Assembly: GCF_001054325.1 (NCBI RefSeq)
Contig: NZ_JVVM01000033.1
Span: 1-64,000 of the forward strand
DNA: 64,000 nucleotides
Reading direction: 5' to 3'
DNA from: Corynebacterium vitaeruminis
GTDB lineage: Bacteria; Actinomycetota; Actinomycetes; Mycobacteriales; Mycobacteriaceae
Part shown: one piece after another, positions 17,217 through 26,344 of the stretch
Position numbering within the stretch: position 1 is the stretch's first letter
Layout: every line of letters begins with the position of its first letter
Made by a program: the position numbers and the translations under genes
Notes under the pieces: generated by a model
Database searches by the model: none
What the model was told of the DNA's origin: nothing
What the model saw: the letters and a program-made list of their open reading frames with translations, nothing else

Positions 17217-19139
17217 CTACTCGCCCTGGAAGAACTTCTCCCAGTTGTCTTCACTGGTCAAGGACGGCACGGCGGCGCGCCACTGCTCAGCAATGTCATC
17301 CCACTTGGAGGACAGTTCGCGCATGAGGCTGATGGTTTCGGCACGCATGGACTTTTCCTTAGCCAGGTCGCGGACCAGGTGACGCACACCGTTCTGGGAG
17401 GCGTCGGTGACCCAGACATCGTCGAAGGTGGAAATGTGCCACCAGAAGGAGTCCTCGAAGGCCACGGCCACCGGACCCGGGCGCTTCTTTCCCATCTGCG
17501 TGTACGCAAGCCGCTTGGCCATCGTCTTGTTTTCGCTGGAAATCTCGTGTGACGGCGGGCGAACCGGAGTCAGACCACCGGGCATCTCGTGCATCGGCAG
17601 CAGCTCAGTCTCCGAGAAGTTCTTTCGACCAGCAGAAATGCGGGCGAAGTCGCCCTGCGATGCGTTCTTCAGCACCTCCGGGCCACGCAGCAGGTCACGG
17701 ACGGCTTCCATCTGAGTCCAGGCCAAGCCGTAGCGCATGGAGACCAGGTTCGAGAGGATTCGTCGTGAAGCGACGTTGACCATGTCCTTCGCGGTGACAT
17801 CGCCGTGCATGGTGGCGGCGATGAGGGAGTTGCGCAAGCCGAAGTACTGGGCGGCGTTTTCGATGTCCTTCCAGTAGAAATCGGCGTGCCAGACGGCTGC
17901 GCCCGGAATGGTGTCGGTCGGGTAACCGGCCTTGGCAGCGCGGAAACCGTAGTCAATGTCGTCGTACTGGAAGAACAGCGGCAGCGCCAGGCCGATCTTT
18001 TCAATGACCTCGGACGGCACCAGGCAGGTCCACCAGGCGTTGTAGTCAACGCCCAGGCGACGCAGCTGGTGGTACTTGCGCACGTCCACGTCGGCGTAAC
18101 CGAACTTGGGGTCGTTCTCCTCGACGGTTAGAGTCTTCCAGTTGTAGGTCTCGCCGGTACGGAAAAGGCTGGTCGGGTTGAATAGGAAGAGCATCTGCGC
18201 GCCGAGCAGCATCGGCTTTTCCGCGCACACAGCCAGAGCGGATAGGCGCAGGGTGGTTTCGGGCTCGGGGCGGATATCGTCGTCGGTAAGCAGCACCATG
18301 CAGTCGCCCGCAGCGGTGGCGTCGCGCATGCCGCGGGAGAAACCGCCGGCGCCGCCGAGGTTCGGCTGGTGGACAACGTTCAGGCGCTCGCCGAGAATCT
18401 CCTTGGCCTGGATGAAGTCGGCTTCATCGGCCGGGTGCTGTTCGCCCTGGTCAACGACGCGGATTGTGCGAACGCGCTCAAGAGCTGGCAGGTCCTCAGC
18501 CAGCGTGGCGACGGTTCGAGCACAGTCAACCGGTCGGTTGTAGGAGCAAATGACCAGGTCGGTCGGAATATCACGCTTGATAGCCGACTTGGGCACGACA
18601 TAGCGGACATCTGAAATTTTTGCGCCCGCATCATCGGTGTCGAAGCGCAGGTGAATAGCACCGCCATCGGCGAAGCGATCCAGCGGAACAGTCAGACGTA
18701 CCTCTTCATTTGCGGAGCCGGACATCGGCGAGTGCTCCCCGGTCCAGTTGCCATCGGCATCTGCGCCACCGGCTGCCCAGGAATCCTCAAGGCGGAGGTG
18801 CCCACCAATGTCCTCGGTGTAGGCCAGCACACGCGCGGAGCCAACCACGCGCGCACGGATTTCGACCTGCTTAATTGAGGTCCAGCGCTGCCAGTAAGAG
18901 GCTCGGAAGCGACCGAAGTAGGTATCGGTGCGCACTACGGTGTGGCGGCCCATCGTGATCGAGTTACGGGTGGCCTGCACAGAGCTGTCGTAGGCGCCAA
19001 CGCCTTCGACTCGGTAGTACAAATCCGGCTCCACCCAGTCTGCGGGCGGAGCAAACAGCACGCGCTGAATAGTCAGCATGTCAACATCGGTTTCGGCGGT
19101 CAGCTGAGTGGATTCCTTATTAGAAGCAGTCGAAGTCAC
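17217..19139 (-). CDS. glfT2: galactofuranosyltransferase GlfT2
   Basis: A 640-residue bifunctional UDP-galactofuranosyl transferase that extends galactan with alternating beta-1,5 and beta-1,6 links. It has the N-terminal beta-barrel region, the GT-A start DLVICSYNRP (about 195-203), NLGGAGGFSRG, the metal-binding TDDD (285-288), the catalytic-region DDIDYGFRAAKAG and a metal-binding His in VWHADFYW. Length and motif order fit Rv3808c. GTG 19139 is 7 nt after a minus-strand TACGCT, suggesting a leaderless transcript. The GtrA-family gene lies 18 bp upstream on the same strand. Confidence 0.95.
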   Translation of the reverse strand: MTSTASNKESTQLTAETDVDMLTIQRVLFAPPADWVEPDLYYRVEGVGAYDSSVQATRNSITMGRHTVVRTDTYFGRFRASYWQRWTSIKQVEIRARVVGSARVLAYTEDIGGHLRLEDSWAAGGADADGNWTGEHSPMSGSANEEVRLTVPLDRFADGGAIHLRFDTDDAGAKISDVRYVVPKSAIKRDIPTDLVICSYNRPVDCARTVATLAEDLPALERVRTIRVVDQGEQHPADEADFIQAKEILGERLNVVHQPNLGGAGGFSRGMRDATAAGDCMVLLTDDDIRPEPETTLRLSALAVCAEKPMLLGAQMLFLFNPTSLFRTGETYNWKTLTVEENDPKFGYADVDVRKYHQLRRLGVDYNAWWTCLVPSEVIEKIGLALPLFFQYDDIDYGFRAAKAGYPTDTIPGAAVWHADFYWKDIENAAQYFGLRNSLIAATMHGDVTAKDMVNVASRRILSNLVSMRYGLAWTQMEAVRDLLRGPEVLKNASQGDFARISAGRKNFSETELLPMHEMPGGLTPVRPPSHEISSENKTMAKRLAYTQMGKKRPGPVAVAFEDSFWWHISTFDDVWVTDASQNGVRHLVRDLAKEKSMRAETISLMRELSSKWDDIAEQWRAAVPSLTSEDNWEKFFQGE

Positions 19140-19146
19140 GTCCCCC

Positions 19147-19152
19147 AGCGTA
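19147..19152 (-). promoter_or_regulatory. -10 element for glfT2 (leaderless type)
   Basis: Minus-strand TACGCT ends 7 nt before the GTG start at 19139. The same hexamer and gap occur before the gene starting at 20753. Confidence 0.45.
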
Positions 19153-19157
19153 TCGCG

Positions 19158-19691
19158 CTATTTCACACGGAAGATGAATACACGCTGAATGATGAAGTTA
19201 ATTACCGTCGCAACGCCCTGCGCAACGACGAACGCACCGAACTGTGCCCACTGCGCGTTCCAATCCCAGGCCTCAACAAGCCAGGGCTGCAACGCGTTAA
19301 AGATGCCGACCTGCGTCGCGTAAGTAATCAGGTACAGCACCGCAACTGCCAGCACCTTCTTCGCCGAGGACTTCGACTTGAATGTCCAGCGACTGTTGAT
19401 GATGTACGCCGTAATCGTGCCGAAAATCCAGCCAACCGTCTTACCCCAGAAGTTGGTCGCCCCGAAGACATTGAGCATGATGAACGTCAGGCCGAAGTCC
19501 ACCACCGCCGCAATAACGCCGGAGATAATAAAGCGCATCATCTGCACTTTTAGACCATGCTCGTCCTTGACATCCGTCGCCATCGGCACCGCGGCCGAGT
19601 CCTCTACGACAAAGCCACTTTCGTGGGAGCCGTTTCCGAGCTTGCCGTTTTCGCGGTTCCGGTTCTCATTTGCTGATTCATTCGCTGACAC
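19158..19691 (-). CDS. GtrA family membrane protein (Rv3789-like)
   Basis: A 177-residue protein with a charged 50-residue N-terminal tail and four transmembrane helices of the GtrA fold (FIISGVIAAVVDFGLT...; YIINSRWTFKS; the C-terminal helix ends INFIIQRVFIFRVK). In mycobacteria the homologue beside dprE1 is linked to decaprenyl-phosphate-arabinose metabolism; its exact role is debated. Here it stands between glfT2 and the dprE1 group, in keeping with arabinogalactan function. GTG 19691 directly abuts a 17-bp perfect palindrome that contains a TAGAAT -10 candidate. Confidence 0.8.
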   Translation of the reverse strand: MSANESANENRNRENGKLGNGSHESGFVVEDSAAVPMATDVKDEHGLKVQMMRFIISGVIAAVVDFGLTFIMLNVFGATNFWGKTVGWIFGTITAYIINSRWTFKSKSSAKKVLAVAVLYLITYATQVGIFNALQPWLVEAWDWNAQWAQFGAFVVAQGVATVINFIIQRVFIFRVK

Positions 19692-19708
19692 GCCTAGAAA
19701 TTCTAGGC
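19692..19708. promoter_or_regulatory. perfect 17-bp palindrome at the GtrA gene start
   Basis: GCCTAGAA-A-TTCTAGGC is perfectly symmetrical and touches the GTG start codon. A minus-strand TAGAAT inside it ends 8 nt before that codon, so a protein bound here would cover the -10 and the start of transcription. Confidence 0.6.
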
Positions 19709-19769
19709 CACCGGCCAGCTAACAAACAGCCAGCGCGAGCATGAAGAGGCAATAAAGAGGCCGCAAAAA

Positions 19770-20753
19770 CTAGCGCCGCAGCGCCTCACGCAGCAGGTCC
19801 AGCCGCTCCACCGGCGAGAGCGCATCCTCCCCAGCTAGCCCCAGCGCGCTCATCTCCGCCCAGCTAGCCGCCGCCAATTCCTCAACGTCCCCGCCGGATA
19901 GCGGGAGGCCCTCATCGCTCTCCCAGCCGAGACGCTCCATGACATGCGCCGCCACATCATGCCGCAGCTCATCCGAGGTCAGCGCCGCCAAACACAACAG
20001 CTCCACCAACGCCGCGTCGTGCCCGGCTGGGTCTTCCGCGGCGTCCTCTATAGGCAATGCACGCAATCGCTTGACGACGCTCTCCCCCGCCTCCCCGGTC
20101 AATTGCAGCGCGGTTGATCCCGACCTCTGCAGGTCCAAAGCCTGTAGCAAGGGCACGAATTCAAACACCCCCGACCTTTCGATGATGTCCACGACATCCG
20201 CGCGAGCGGTGGCCAACGTATTTTGAATAGAGTCCCGTCCGGTCAATTCCCTATTGATTGCGGCAATATCTACCGGCTCCTCCGCATCCACATCCCCCAG
20301 TGCGCGGATAGAACCCGAGCCACCGATGCACAGGGCATCCGGGGTGGCCCCATCACGGGCAAAAGCTTCCCTGACCTGCAGCGTATGCTCCCACAGGCCC
20401 CACTGCCAGATAAGGGTATCGCCGGGGCTTTGCAGCACCTCGGCAACTGTGGTGGACAGAGGAACATCAACGACTCCGACCGCTGTGGGTTTGCCGCCAG
20501 TCGCCAGCTGCGCCGCGGACTCCACCGCAGAGCCCGGCAGGTGAAACTTTGTCGGCACGCTTTCGTCGCCCCACCCAAAAATGACCGCTAACACGCGGGA
20601 CAGGCTCCGCAAATCCATCTGATCATTGATGCCGAAGACGCGGTGCGCACTGCACGGTTCTTCTTCTAAAGAGGCACCGATAATGAGCGTAGCCGGTTCC
20701 GTGGCCACGCGAACGCCTGGGAAGGCGACAACGTTATCGGTCTGTGCTGCCAT
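19770..20753 (-). CDS. conserved hypothetical protein
   Basis: A 327-residue, acidic, mostly alpha/beta-looking soluble protein without signal peptide or membrane helix. It includes AFARDGATPDALCIGGSGSIRALGD and an Ala/Leu/Glu-rich C-terminal half. I do not recognise a characterised family. It sits between the GtrA gene and another small conserved gene on the same strand within the arabinogalactan block, so a supporting role there is possible but unproven. ATG 20753 lies 7 nt after a minus-strand TACGCT. Confidence 0.6.
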   Translation of the reverse strand: MAAQTDNVVAFPGVRVATEPATLIIGASLEEEPCSAHRVFGINDQMDLRSLSRVLAVIFGWGDESVPTKFHLPGSAVESAAQLATGGKPTAVGVVDVPLSTTVAEVLQSPGDTLIWQWGLWEHTLQVREAFARDGATPDALCIGGSGSIRALGDVDAEEPVDIAAINRELTGRDSIQNTLATARADVVDIIERSGVFEFVPLLQALDLQRSGSTALQLTGEAGESVVKRLRALPIEDAAEDPAGHDAALVELLCLAALTSDELRHDVAAHVMERLGWESDEGLPLSGGDVEELAAASWAEMSALGLAGEDALSPVERLDLLREALRR

Positions 20754-20760
20754 ACCCCAC

Positions 20761-20766
20761 AGCGTA
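20761..20766 (-). promoter_or_regulatory. -10 element for the gene starting at 20753
   Basis: Minus-strand TACGCT ends 7 nt before ATG 20753; no Shine-Dalgarno sequence is seen. Confidence 0.45.
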
Positions 20767-20804
20767 CGCAGGAAAAATAAGGTGGGCTGGAGCGCGAAAA
20801 CTCG

Positions 20805-21431
20805 CTACAATGCGGGCGTTTTTACCAACGGAATCTGGCGCGGCTCCGCACCCCACGGCTCTGCCAAGTACTTGCGACGCAGGCGCTGCGACTCCACAGC
20901 CATCCACTGCGCCACCAGCTCCTCCACACCGCGGGCAAGCCCCAGCACCGGGCCTGCGACCTCTTCGCCAACATGCGGGAAGTCAATGACCTCCACGTCG
21001 TTGACCTTGGGAAACCGCGGCTCCGTCAGATTTCCCTTGCCGGGCTTGGCCTTCTCTTCCTTCGCGGCAGCGCGCAGCTGTCCGATGTGGTCACGAATAC
21101 CGGCCACCGATGCCGGCAGGTCCACCACCGTGGCCCCCGCCTGCTCAATCGCCTTCGATAGTAGGTCCGCCCCCTCAGCCCCCTCAGCACTCTCAACCGC
21201 AGCCGCGGCACCGCCGTCACTATCGTCAGCTGTCACCAGCGCAACAAAGCAACCGGTGAGCAGATTGGTGGCGGTCTCCAGGGCTCCGTCGTCAAGCGGA
21301 CCCACCAGCCATGCACCCGACAACCTCTCGCCTGCAAAGGACGGCGAGAGCTCCACATGCCAAATGACAACGGGCGATGTGGAACTACATACAGCAAGGG
21401 TCTGCGGAGTGGTAACAGGCGTGGACGTCAT
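20805..21431 (-). CDS. conserved hypothetical protein
   Basis: A 208-residue soluble protein starting MTSTPVTTPQTLAV. It has an N-terminal beta-rich stretch (VVIWHVELSPSFAG, then a WLVGPLDDGALETATNLL segment), an Ala/Glu-rich middle and a C-terminus rich in Arg/Glu. No known family is recognised. ATG 21431 is chosen because a minus-strand TACCAT stands 7 nt upstream; the longer open frame to 21596 overlaps the divergent gene at 21484. Divergent from the 75-residue gene and dprE1. Confidence 0.6.
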   Translation of the reverse strand: MTSTPVTTPQTLAVCSSTSPVVIWHVELSPSFAGERLSGAWLVGPLDDGALETATNLLTGCFVALVTADDSDGGAAAAVESAEGAEGADLLSKAIEQAGATVVDLPASVAGIRDHIGQLRAAAKEEKAKPGKGNLTEPRFPKVNDVEVIDFPHVGEEVAGPVLGLARGVEELVAQWMAVESQRLRRKYLAEPWGAEPRQIPLVKTPAL

Positions 21432-21438
21432 GAGGTTG

Positions 21439-21444
21439 ATGGTA
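21439..21444 (-). promoter_or_regulatory. -10 element for the gene starting at 21431
   Basis: Minus-strand TACCAT ends 7 nt before ATG 21431. Confidence 0.4.
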
Positions 21445-21470
21445 TCGCGAGTGGCGGATTCGAAGCGGGG

Positions 21471-21476
21471 TAGCCT
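21471..21476 (+). promoter_or_regulatory. -10 element for the gene starting at 21484
   Basis: TAGCCT after a G-run ends 7 nt before ATG 21484. The same GGGGTAGCCT wording precedes dprE1 at the same distance. Confidence 0.5.
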
Positions 21477-21483
21477 GTATCGC

Positions 21484-21711
21484 ATGTTCGACTTTTTTAA
21501 GAAGAAGCCGCGCGAAACCATCAACATGGCCGCCGAGTACACCAATACCCCGCTGTCGAACCAGATGGTCATGCTGTTCGCCGAGGAACTGCCCATCCTC
21601 GACAGCGCAGAGCGCGCACAGGTCTACCGCGCACTCGAGGCCTACGACGGCCCGCAGATTACTTCGCAGGAAATGCTGCCGGAAGAGATCCGAAAAATTA
21701 TGGATCTATAG
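21484..21711 (+). CDS. small conserved hypothetical protein, 75 residues
   Basis: Begins [11 protein letters not shown] and continues with a helical, acidic sequence ([26 protein letters not shown]). It has no membrane segment and its function is unknown. ATG 21484 was chosen because TAGCCT lies 7 nt upstream; the open frame extends further upstream only as the complement of the divergent gene. It precedes dprE1 by 113 bp on the same strand and shares a near-identical -10 region with it, so the two may be co-regulated. Confidence 0.6.
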   Translation: MFDFFKKKPRETINMAAEYTNTPLSNQMVMLFAEELPILDSAERAQVYRALEAYDGPQITSQEMLPEEIRKIMDL

Positions 21712-21811
21712 CCCCTCCGTACATTTCGCTCGCTTTCCGACGGCCCGTGCGCGGCCTCAAGCGTGACCAACACCTCGGAGCGTCACGGGCGACGGAGCCG
21801 GTGCAAGGGGG

Positions 21812-21817
21812 TAGCCT
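21812..21817 (+). promoter_or_regulatory. -10 element for dprE1 (leaderless type)
   Basis: TAGCCT within GGGGTAGCCT ends 7 nt before ATG 21825. Confidence 0.5.
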
Positions 21818-21824
21818 AGCCTTG

Positions 21825-23294
21825 ATGTCCACTAACACTAACGGCAAGTCCAGCACCGATGCTTCGAACGGTGCCTACGGAGCCGTACACACAGAAGCCA
21901 GGACCCTAACCGGTTGGGGTCGTACTGCCCCCGCTAAGTCCCAGGTGCTGTCGACGCCGGACTTGGATGAAATCGTTAACGCCGTCAAGGCTGTCGCAGA
22001 CCAGAACTCCGACAAGCCTGCCCACCTGCGCCGCGGTGTGATTGCCCGCGGTATGGGCCGCTCCTACGGCGACCCCGCCCAGAACTCGGGCGGTCTTGTC
22101 ATCGACATGCAGAAGCTCAACAAAATCCACTCCATTGATCAGGAGTCGGCGATTGTTGATGTCGACGGCGGTGTCACACTGGACCAGCTGATGAAGGCCG
22201 CGCTGCCCTACGGCCTGTGGGTGCCGGTACTGCCGGGTACTCGCCAGGTCACCATCGGTGGTGCCATTGGCCCGGATATTCACGGTAAAAACCACCACTC
22301 CGCAGGTTCCTTCGGCAACCATGTGCTGTCGATGGAGCTGCTGGTCGCCGACGGTCGTATTCTGCACCTCGAGCCGGAGGGCTCCGCGGATGACCCGGAC
22401 GGCAAGCTGTTCTGGGCAACTGTCGGCGGCATGGGACTGACCGGCATTATTGTCCGCGCTCGGATCAAGATGACCAAGACCGAGACGGCCTACTTCATCG
22501 CCGATGGCGACATGACCCACACTCTGGACGAGACCATCGAGTTCCACTCCGATGGCTCCGAGGAGAACTTCACTTACTCCTCCGCGTGGTTCGATGCCAT
22601 CTCGCCGGAGCCGAAGCTGGGACGCGCCGCAATCTCCCGCGGTTCGCTGGCAACCCTGGCTCAGCTGGAGGAATACGCCCCGAAGCTGGCCAAGGATCCG
22701 CTGAAGTTCAACGCTCCGCAGCTGGTGACCGTGCCGGATATCTTCCCGTCCTTCACCATGAACAAGCTGACAATGATCAGCATTGGTGAGCTGTGGTGGC
22801 TGAAGTCCGGTACCTACCGGAACCAGGTGCAAAACCTCACGCAGTTCTACCAGCCGCTGGATCTCATCGGTGAGTGGAACCGCGGCTATGGCTCCAAGGG
22901 CTTCCTGCAGTACCAGTTCGTTGTTCCGCGCGAGGCCGTCGAGCCGTTCAAGGAGATTGTCCGCGATATCCAGCGCTCCGGCCACTACTCGGCACTGAAT
23001 GTGTTCAAGCTGTTCGGCGAGGGTAACCGCGCTCCGCTGTCTTATCCGATGCCGGGTTGGAACGTCTGCGTGGACTTCCCGATTAAGCCGGGTCTCGGCC
23101 AGTTCCTGGACGACCTCGACCGTCGCGTCATGGAGTTCGGCGGCCGCCTCTACCTGGCCAAGGAGTCGCGCACTTCCGCCGCTAACTTCCACCAGATGTA
23201 CCCCGAGATGCAGAGCTGGCTGGACACCCGCAATGCGATTGACCCGCACGGTGTCTTCGCCTCTGACATGTCTCGTCGCCTGGAACTGCACTAA
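21825..23294 (+). CDS. dprE1: decaprenylphosphoryl-beta-D-ribose 2'-oxidase
   Basis: A 489-residue FAD enzyme that, with DprE2, epimerises decaprenyl-phosphoryl-ribose to -arabinose, the sole arabinose donor for the wall. The FAD-binding part has [16 protein letters not shown] and [38 protein letters not shown] near the C-terminus carries Cys415, 74 residues from the end like Cys387 of the mycobacterial enzyme (the benzothiazinone-reactive cysteine). ATG 21825 follows the TAGCCT -10 element and replaces the longer open frame. dprE2 starts 25 bp downstream. Confidence 0.95.
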   Translation: MSTNTNGKSSTDASNGAYGAVHTEARTLTGWGRTAPAKSQVLSTPDLDEIVNAVKAVADQNSDKPAHLRRGVIARGMGRSYGDPAQNSGGLVIDMQKLNKIHSIDQESAIVDVDGGVTLDQLMKAALPYGLWVPVLPGTRQVTIGGAIGPDIHGKNHHSAGSFGNHVLSMELLVADGRILHLEPEGSADDPDGKLFWATVGGMGLTGIIVRARIKMTKTETAYFIADGDMTHTLDETIEFHSDGSEENFTYSSAWFDAISPEPKLGRAAISRGSLATLAQLEEYAPKLAKDPLKFNAPQLVTVPDIFPSFTMNKLTMISIGELWWLKSGTYRNQVQNLTQFYQPLDLIGEWNRGYGSKGFLQYQFVVPREAVEPFKEIVRDIQRSGHYSALNVFKLFGEGNRAPLSYPMPGWNVCVDFPIKPGLGQFLDDLDRRVMEFGGRLYLAKESRTSAANFHQMYPEMQSWLDTRNAIDPHGVFASDMSRRLELH

Positions 23295-23319
23295 AAGAAC
23301 CGAGAGGATTTGAGCCCCA

Positions 23320-24081
23320 ATGATTAATGCTGTAGGCGCTGCCCAGTCCATCCTGCTGCTCGGCGGCACCAGTGAAATCGGTCTGGCTATTACCGCCGAG
23401 TTCCTGAAGAAGGGCCCGGCCAAGGTCATCCTGGCTTCCCTGCCAAACGATCCGCTGCGCGAGGCCTCCGCTGAGAAGATGAAGGCCGCCGGCGCTTCCG
23501 AGGTGGTCACCCTCGACTTCGACGCAACGGACTTCGACTCCCACCAGGAGGTCGTCGATAAGGCATTTGCCGACGGCGACGTGGACATCTGCATCGTCGC
23601 GTTCGGCATGCTTGGCGACGCCGAGGAGCTCTGGCAGAACCAGCGCAAGGCTGTCCTGGCTGCGAACATCAACTACACCGGCGCGGTGTCGATGGGTGTT
23701 CTGGTTGGTCAGAAGTTCAAGGCACAGGGTCATGGCCAGTTCATTGCCATGTCCTCCGTTGCTGGTGAGCGCGTGCGTCGCTCCAACTTTGTCTACGGTT
23801 CCACCAAGGCCGGTCTGGATGGTTTCTACCTGAACCTGGGTGAGGCCCTGGAGGAGTACGGTGTCAAGACCCTGGTTATCCGCCCTGGTCAGGTCCGTAC
23901 CCGTATGTCCGCTGACGTGGACGAGGCTCCGTTGACCGTGAACAAGGAAGATGTCGCCAAGCTCGCAGTGAAATCCGTCGAGGCCGGTAAAACCCTGGTC
24001 TGGGCTCCGCCGGCATTCCAGCTAGTGATGATGGTGCTGAAGCACATCCCACGCCCGATCTTCAAGAAGCTGCCGATTTAA
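23320..24081 (+). CDS. dprE2: decaprenylphosphoryl-2-keto-ribose reductase
   Basis: A 253-residue short-chain dehydrogenase: nucleotide-binding [12 protein letters not shown], an NYTG segment, the catalytic serine in [11 protein letters not shown], and YxxxK in [11 protein letters not shown]. It reduces the 2-keto intermediate made by DprE1 to decaprenyl-phosphoryl-arabinose. GAGAGGA is upstream of ATG 23320, and the 25-bp gap from dprE1 marks a tight operon. aftA follows after 109 bp. Confidence 0.95.
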   Translation: MINAVGAAQSILLLGGTSEIGLAITAEFLKKGPAKVILASLPNDPLREASAEKMKAAGASEVVTLDFDATDFDSHQEVVDKAFADGDVDICIVAFGMLGDAEELWQNQRKAVLAANINYTGAVSMGVLVGQKFKAQGHGQFIAMSSVAGERVRRSNFVYGSTKAGLDGFYLNLGEALEEYGVKTLVIRPGQVRTRMSADVDEAPLTVNKEDVAKLAVKSVEAGKTLVWAPPAFQLVMMVLKHIPRPIFKKLPI

Positions 24082-24190
24082 GAGCGCGTTTGGTCGACTC
24101 AATGGAACTCGGCGGGGCTAGGCAAGCTGGCCTACCCACCTTTAGCTCCGCCGTTCGTCGGAGTCCGGTTCCTGTGCAAAACTTGAGGGC

Positions 24191-26212
24191 ATGGTAGACA
24201 AGCAGGCCGAAACCTCGAGCGCTGACACCACGGGTGCCGACACCGCTAGCGTCAACACAACGGGCACACAATCCTATAGTGAGCTGGTCGACGAAGACCG
24301 TTATGAGATCTTCAATGATGACCAGCTCTCCCTCAAGGCTGCCCTCCTCTACCTGATTGCTGCGTTTTTGGGCGGTTCAGTTATCGCTCTAGCGTCCTGG
24401 TTTGTGTTCCACCGCCTGTCGCTGCCGGCCTTTGGCGGCTCGCAGCTGACCAGAGCGGTGGCGACAGCGATGATTGTCATCACGCTGACACTCACCACCG
24501 TCCTGCTGTATTTCTTCGCCACCAAGGGCAAAGACAATCGCCCCCGGTGGCTAACGTGGTTGACGTACCTGATGGCTTACATGTCACCGGCCATTTTGGT
24601 GGTCTCTGCCGTCGGCTTACCGCTGGGCTCGACCAAGCTGTGGCTGGACGGCCTTTCTGTCGACCAGGAGTTCCGCACTGAATACCTCACCAGGATGGCC
24701 GCGGAGCCTGGCCTGCATGACATGTCGTACATCGACATCCCGTCTTTCTACCCCGCTGGTTGGTTCTTCCTGGGCGGACGCCTGGCCAATATCCTGGGCA
24801 TCGCCGGCTGGGAGGTCTTCCAGCCCTGGGCGTTGATGACACTCGCCGCTGCTGGCTGTGTTTTGGTTCCAGTGTGGCAACGCCTGAGTGGCTCCCTGCC
24901 AGTAGCCACTGGCATTGCGCTGACAACCACGGCCGTCGCCCTGGCCACTGTCGCCGATGAGCCCTACGCCGCAGTCGTTGCTATGGGTCTTCCGGCGATG
25001 ACCGTGATGGCCTGGCGCGGTCTCACCGGCGCTTGGTCCGCCATGTTTGGCGTGCTCGTCTTCCTGGGTATTTCTGCGACTTTCTACACTCTTTACACTG
25101 CCGTAGGCGCGCTTATCGTGGTCGTGTTGGCCGTGGTCGCGTGGACGTCGTCAAGCTCGTGGATGCCTGTAGTGCGCCTGATCATTATGGGCGTGGGATC
25201 GATGCTGATTGCGGCGACGGTGTGGGGCCCGTACATGCTGGCGGTTGCGACGGGGGCACCGCGCTCGGGCGCGACAGCGACGCATTACCTGCCGCCGGAG
25301 GGCGCGCAGTTGCCTTTGCCGATGCTCGCCGCCAGCGTGATCGGTGTGCTGTGTTTCATCGGTGTCGTGCGCATGCTGGTCAGCGCTACAGAGCCGGATG
25401 CCCGCGCGCTCGGCCTGGGCACGCTGGTGCTCTATGGCTGGGTAGTGGCCTCGATGGTGGCGACACTGCTCGGACGCACGCTGCTGGGGTTTCGCCTCAC
25501 CGCACCGATTACGTTCATGTTGATCGCGGCTGGTGTGGTCGCGCTTGCCGACGCCCGTCTCAACGGAATCGAGAAGTACTGGCCGCAGGCGGCACCAGCT
25601 CACATTGCCAAGCGTGTTTCCGCGGTAATGGCGGCAGTCTTGCTGCTGGCGGGCATTGGCTACGCGCAGTCGATTCCGAATAAGTTGCATGGCGCCATCG
25701 ACTTGGCGCATACCGACACCGACGGTAACGGCGAGCGCGCGGACCGCTTCCCACCGAATGCCGGGGCGTGGTACTCAGCGGTGGACCAAACGCTGAAGGA
25801 GGCTGGGCTCGATCCGGCCCAGACAGTGGTGTTGACGGATGAGAAGAATTTCCAGGCACTCTATCCCTGGTACGGATTCCAGGCACTGACCAGCCACTAC
25901 GCTAACCCTCTGGGTGAGTTTGACCGCCGTAATCAGGCATTGGAGGAATGGTCGGAGATTCGCGACCCCGATGAGCTCGTGCAGGCAATGGACGAAACGC
26001 CGTGGCGCGGACCAGATGCCATTGTGCTGCGAGGCGAGGTTGAGACGCCTGATGGCGAGGATGCCGCTCCGCTGACGTTGGACATCGCGGATGATATCTA
26101 TCCGAACAATCCGAATGTGGTCTTCCGGAGCTTGAATTTTGCCCGCTCTGCATTTGAGAAGCACTGGGAGCTAAACCAGGTCGGCCCGTTTGTAGTGGCG
26201 GTTCGCAAGTAG
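24191..26212 (+). CDS. aftA: galactan arabinofuranosyltransferase AftA
   Basis: A 673-residue GT-C membrane glycosyltransferase that places the first arabinofuranose on galactan. A Thr/Ser/Asp-rich N-terminus of about 45 residues is followed by about 11-13 transmembrane helices and a C-terminal extracellular domain of about 170 residues (from roughly YAQSIPNKLHGAID onward). Order dprE1-dprE2-aftA-emb is the conserved corynebacterial/mycobacterial arrangement. GAGGG sits almost against ATG 24191, too close for a normal ribosome site, so the exact start is less certain than the identity. Confidence 0.9.
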   Translation: MVDKQAETSSADTTGADTASVNTTGTQSYSELVDEDRYEIFNDDQLSLKAALLYLIAAFLGGSVIALASWFVFHRLSLPAFGGSQLTRAVATAMIVITLTLTTVLLYFFATKGKDNRPRWLTWLTYLMAYMSPAILVVSAVGLPLGSTKLWLDGLSVDQEFRTEYLTRMAAEPGLHDMSYIDIPSFYPAGWFFLGGRLANILGIAGWEVFQPWALMTLAAAGCVLVPVWQRLSGSLPVATGIALTTTAVALATVADEPYAAVVAMGLPAMTVMAWRGLTGAWSAMFGVLVFLGISATFYTLYTAVGALIVVVLAVVAWTSSSSWMPVVRLIIMGVGSMLIAATVWGPYMLAVATGAPRSGATATHYLPPEGAQLPLPMLAASVIGVLCFIGVVRMLVSATEPDARALGLGTLVLYGWVVASMVATLLGRTLLGFRLTAPITFMLIAAGVVALADARLNGIEKYWPQAAPAHIAKRVSAVMAAVLLLAGIGYAQSIPNKLHGAIDLAHTDTDGNGERADRFPPNAGAWYSAVDQTLKEAGLDPAQTVVLTDEKNFQALYPWYGFQALTSHYANPLGEFDRRNQALEEWSEIRDPDELVQAMDETPWRGPDAIVLRGEVETPDGEDAAPLTLDIADDIYPNNPNVVFRSLNFARSAFEKHWELNQVGPFVVAVRK

Positions 26213-26330
26213 GTGTTGGCAAGTAGGTATTGGGCGACTGTCCCCTGCCACAAACGTGATTCCTGTTACTAATGTGGAAACTGTGATGTAACTTTCGCGT
26301 TGCAAACTCAAAGAAAAAGGCCAATTACCG

Positions 26331-26336
26331 TAGTAT
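26331..26336 (+). promoter_or_regulatory. -10 element for emb
   Basis: TAGTAT ends 8 nt before the GTG start at 26345, with no ribosome site between. Confidence 0.45.
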
Positions 26337-26344
26337 CTTTCCTT

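Noticed and set aside
20626..21483. Long plus-strand frame fused to the 75-residue protein
   Set aside because: The upstream part is the complement of two minus-strand genes; the -10 element and start at 21484 fit the short gene.
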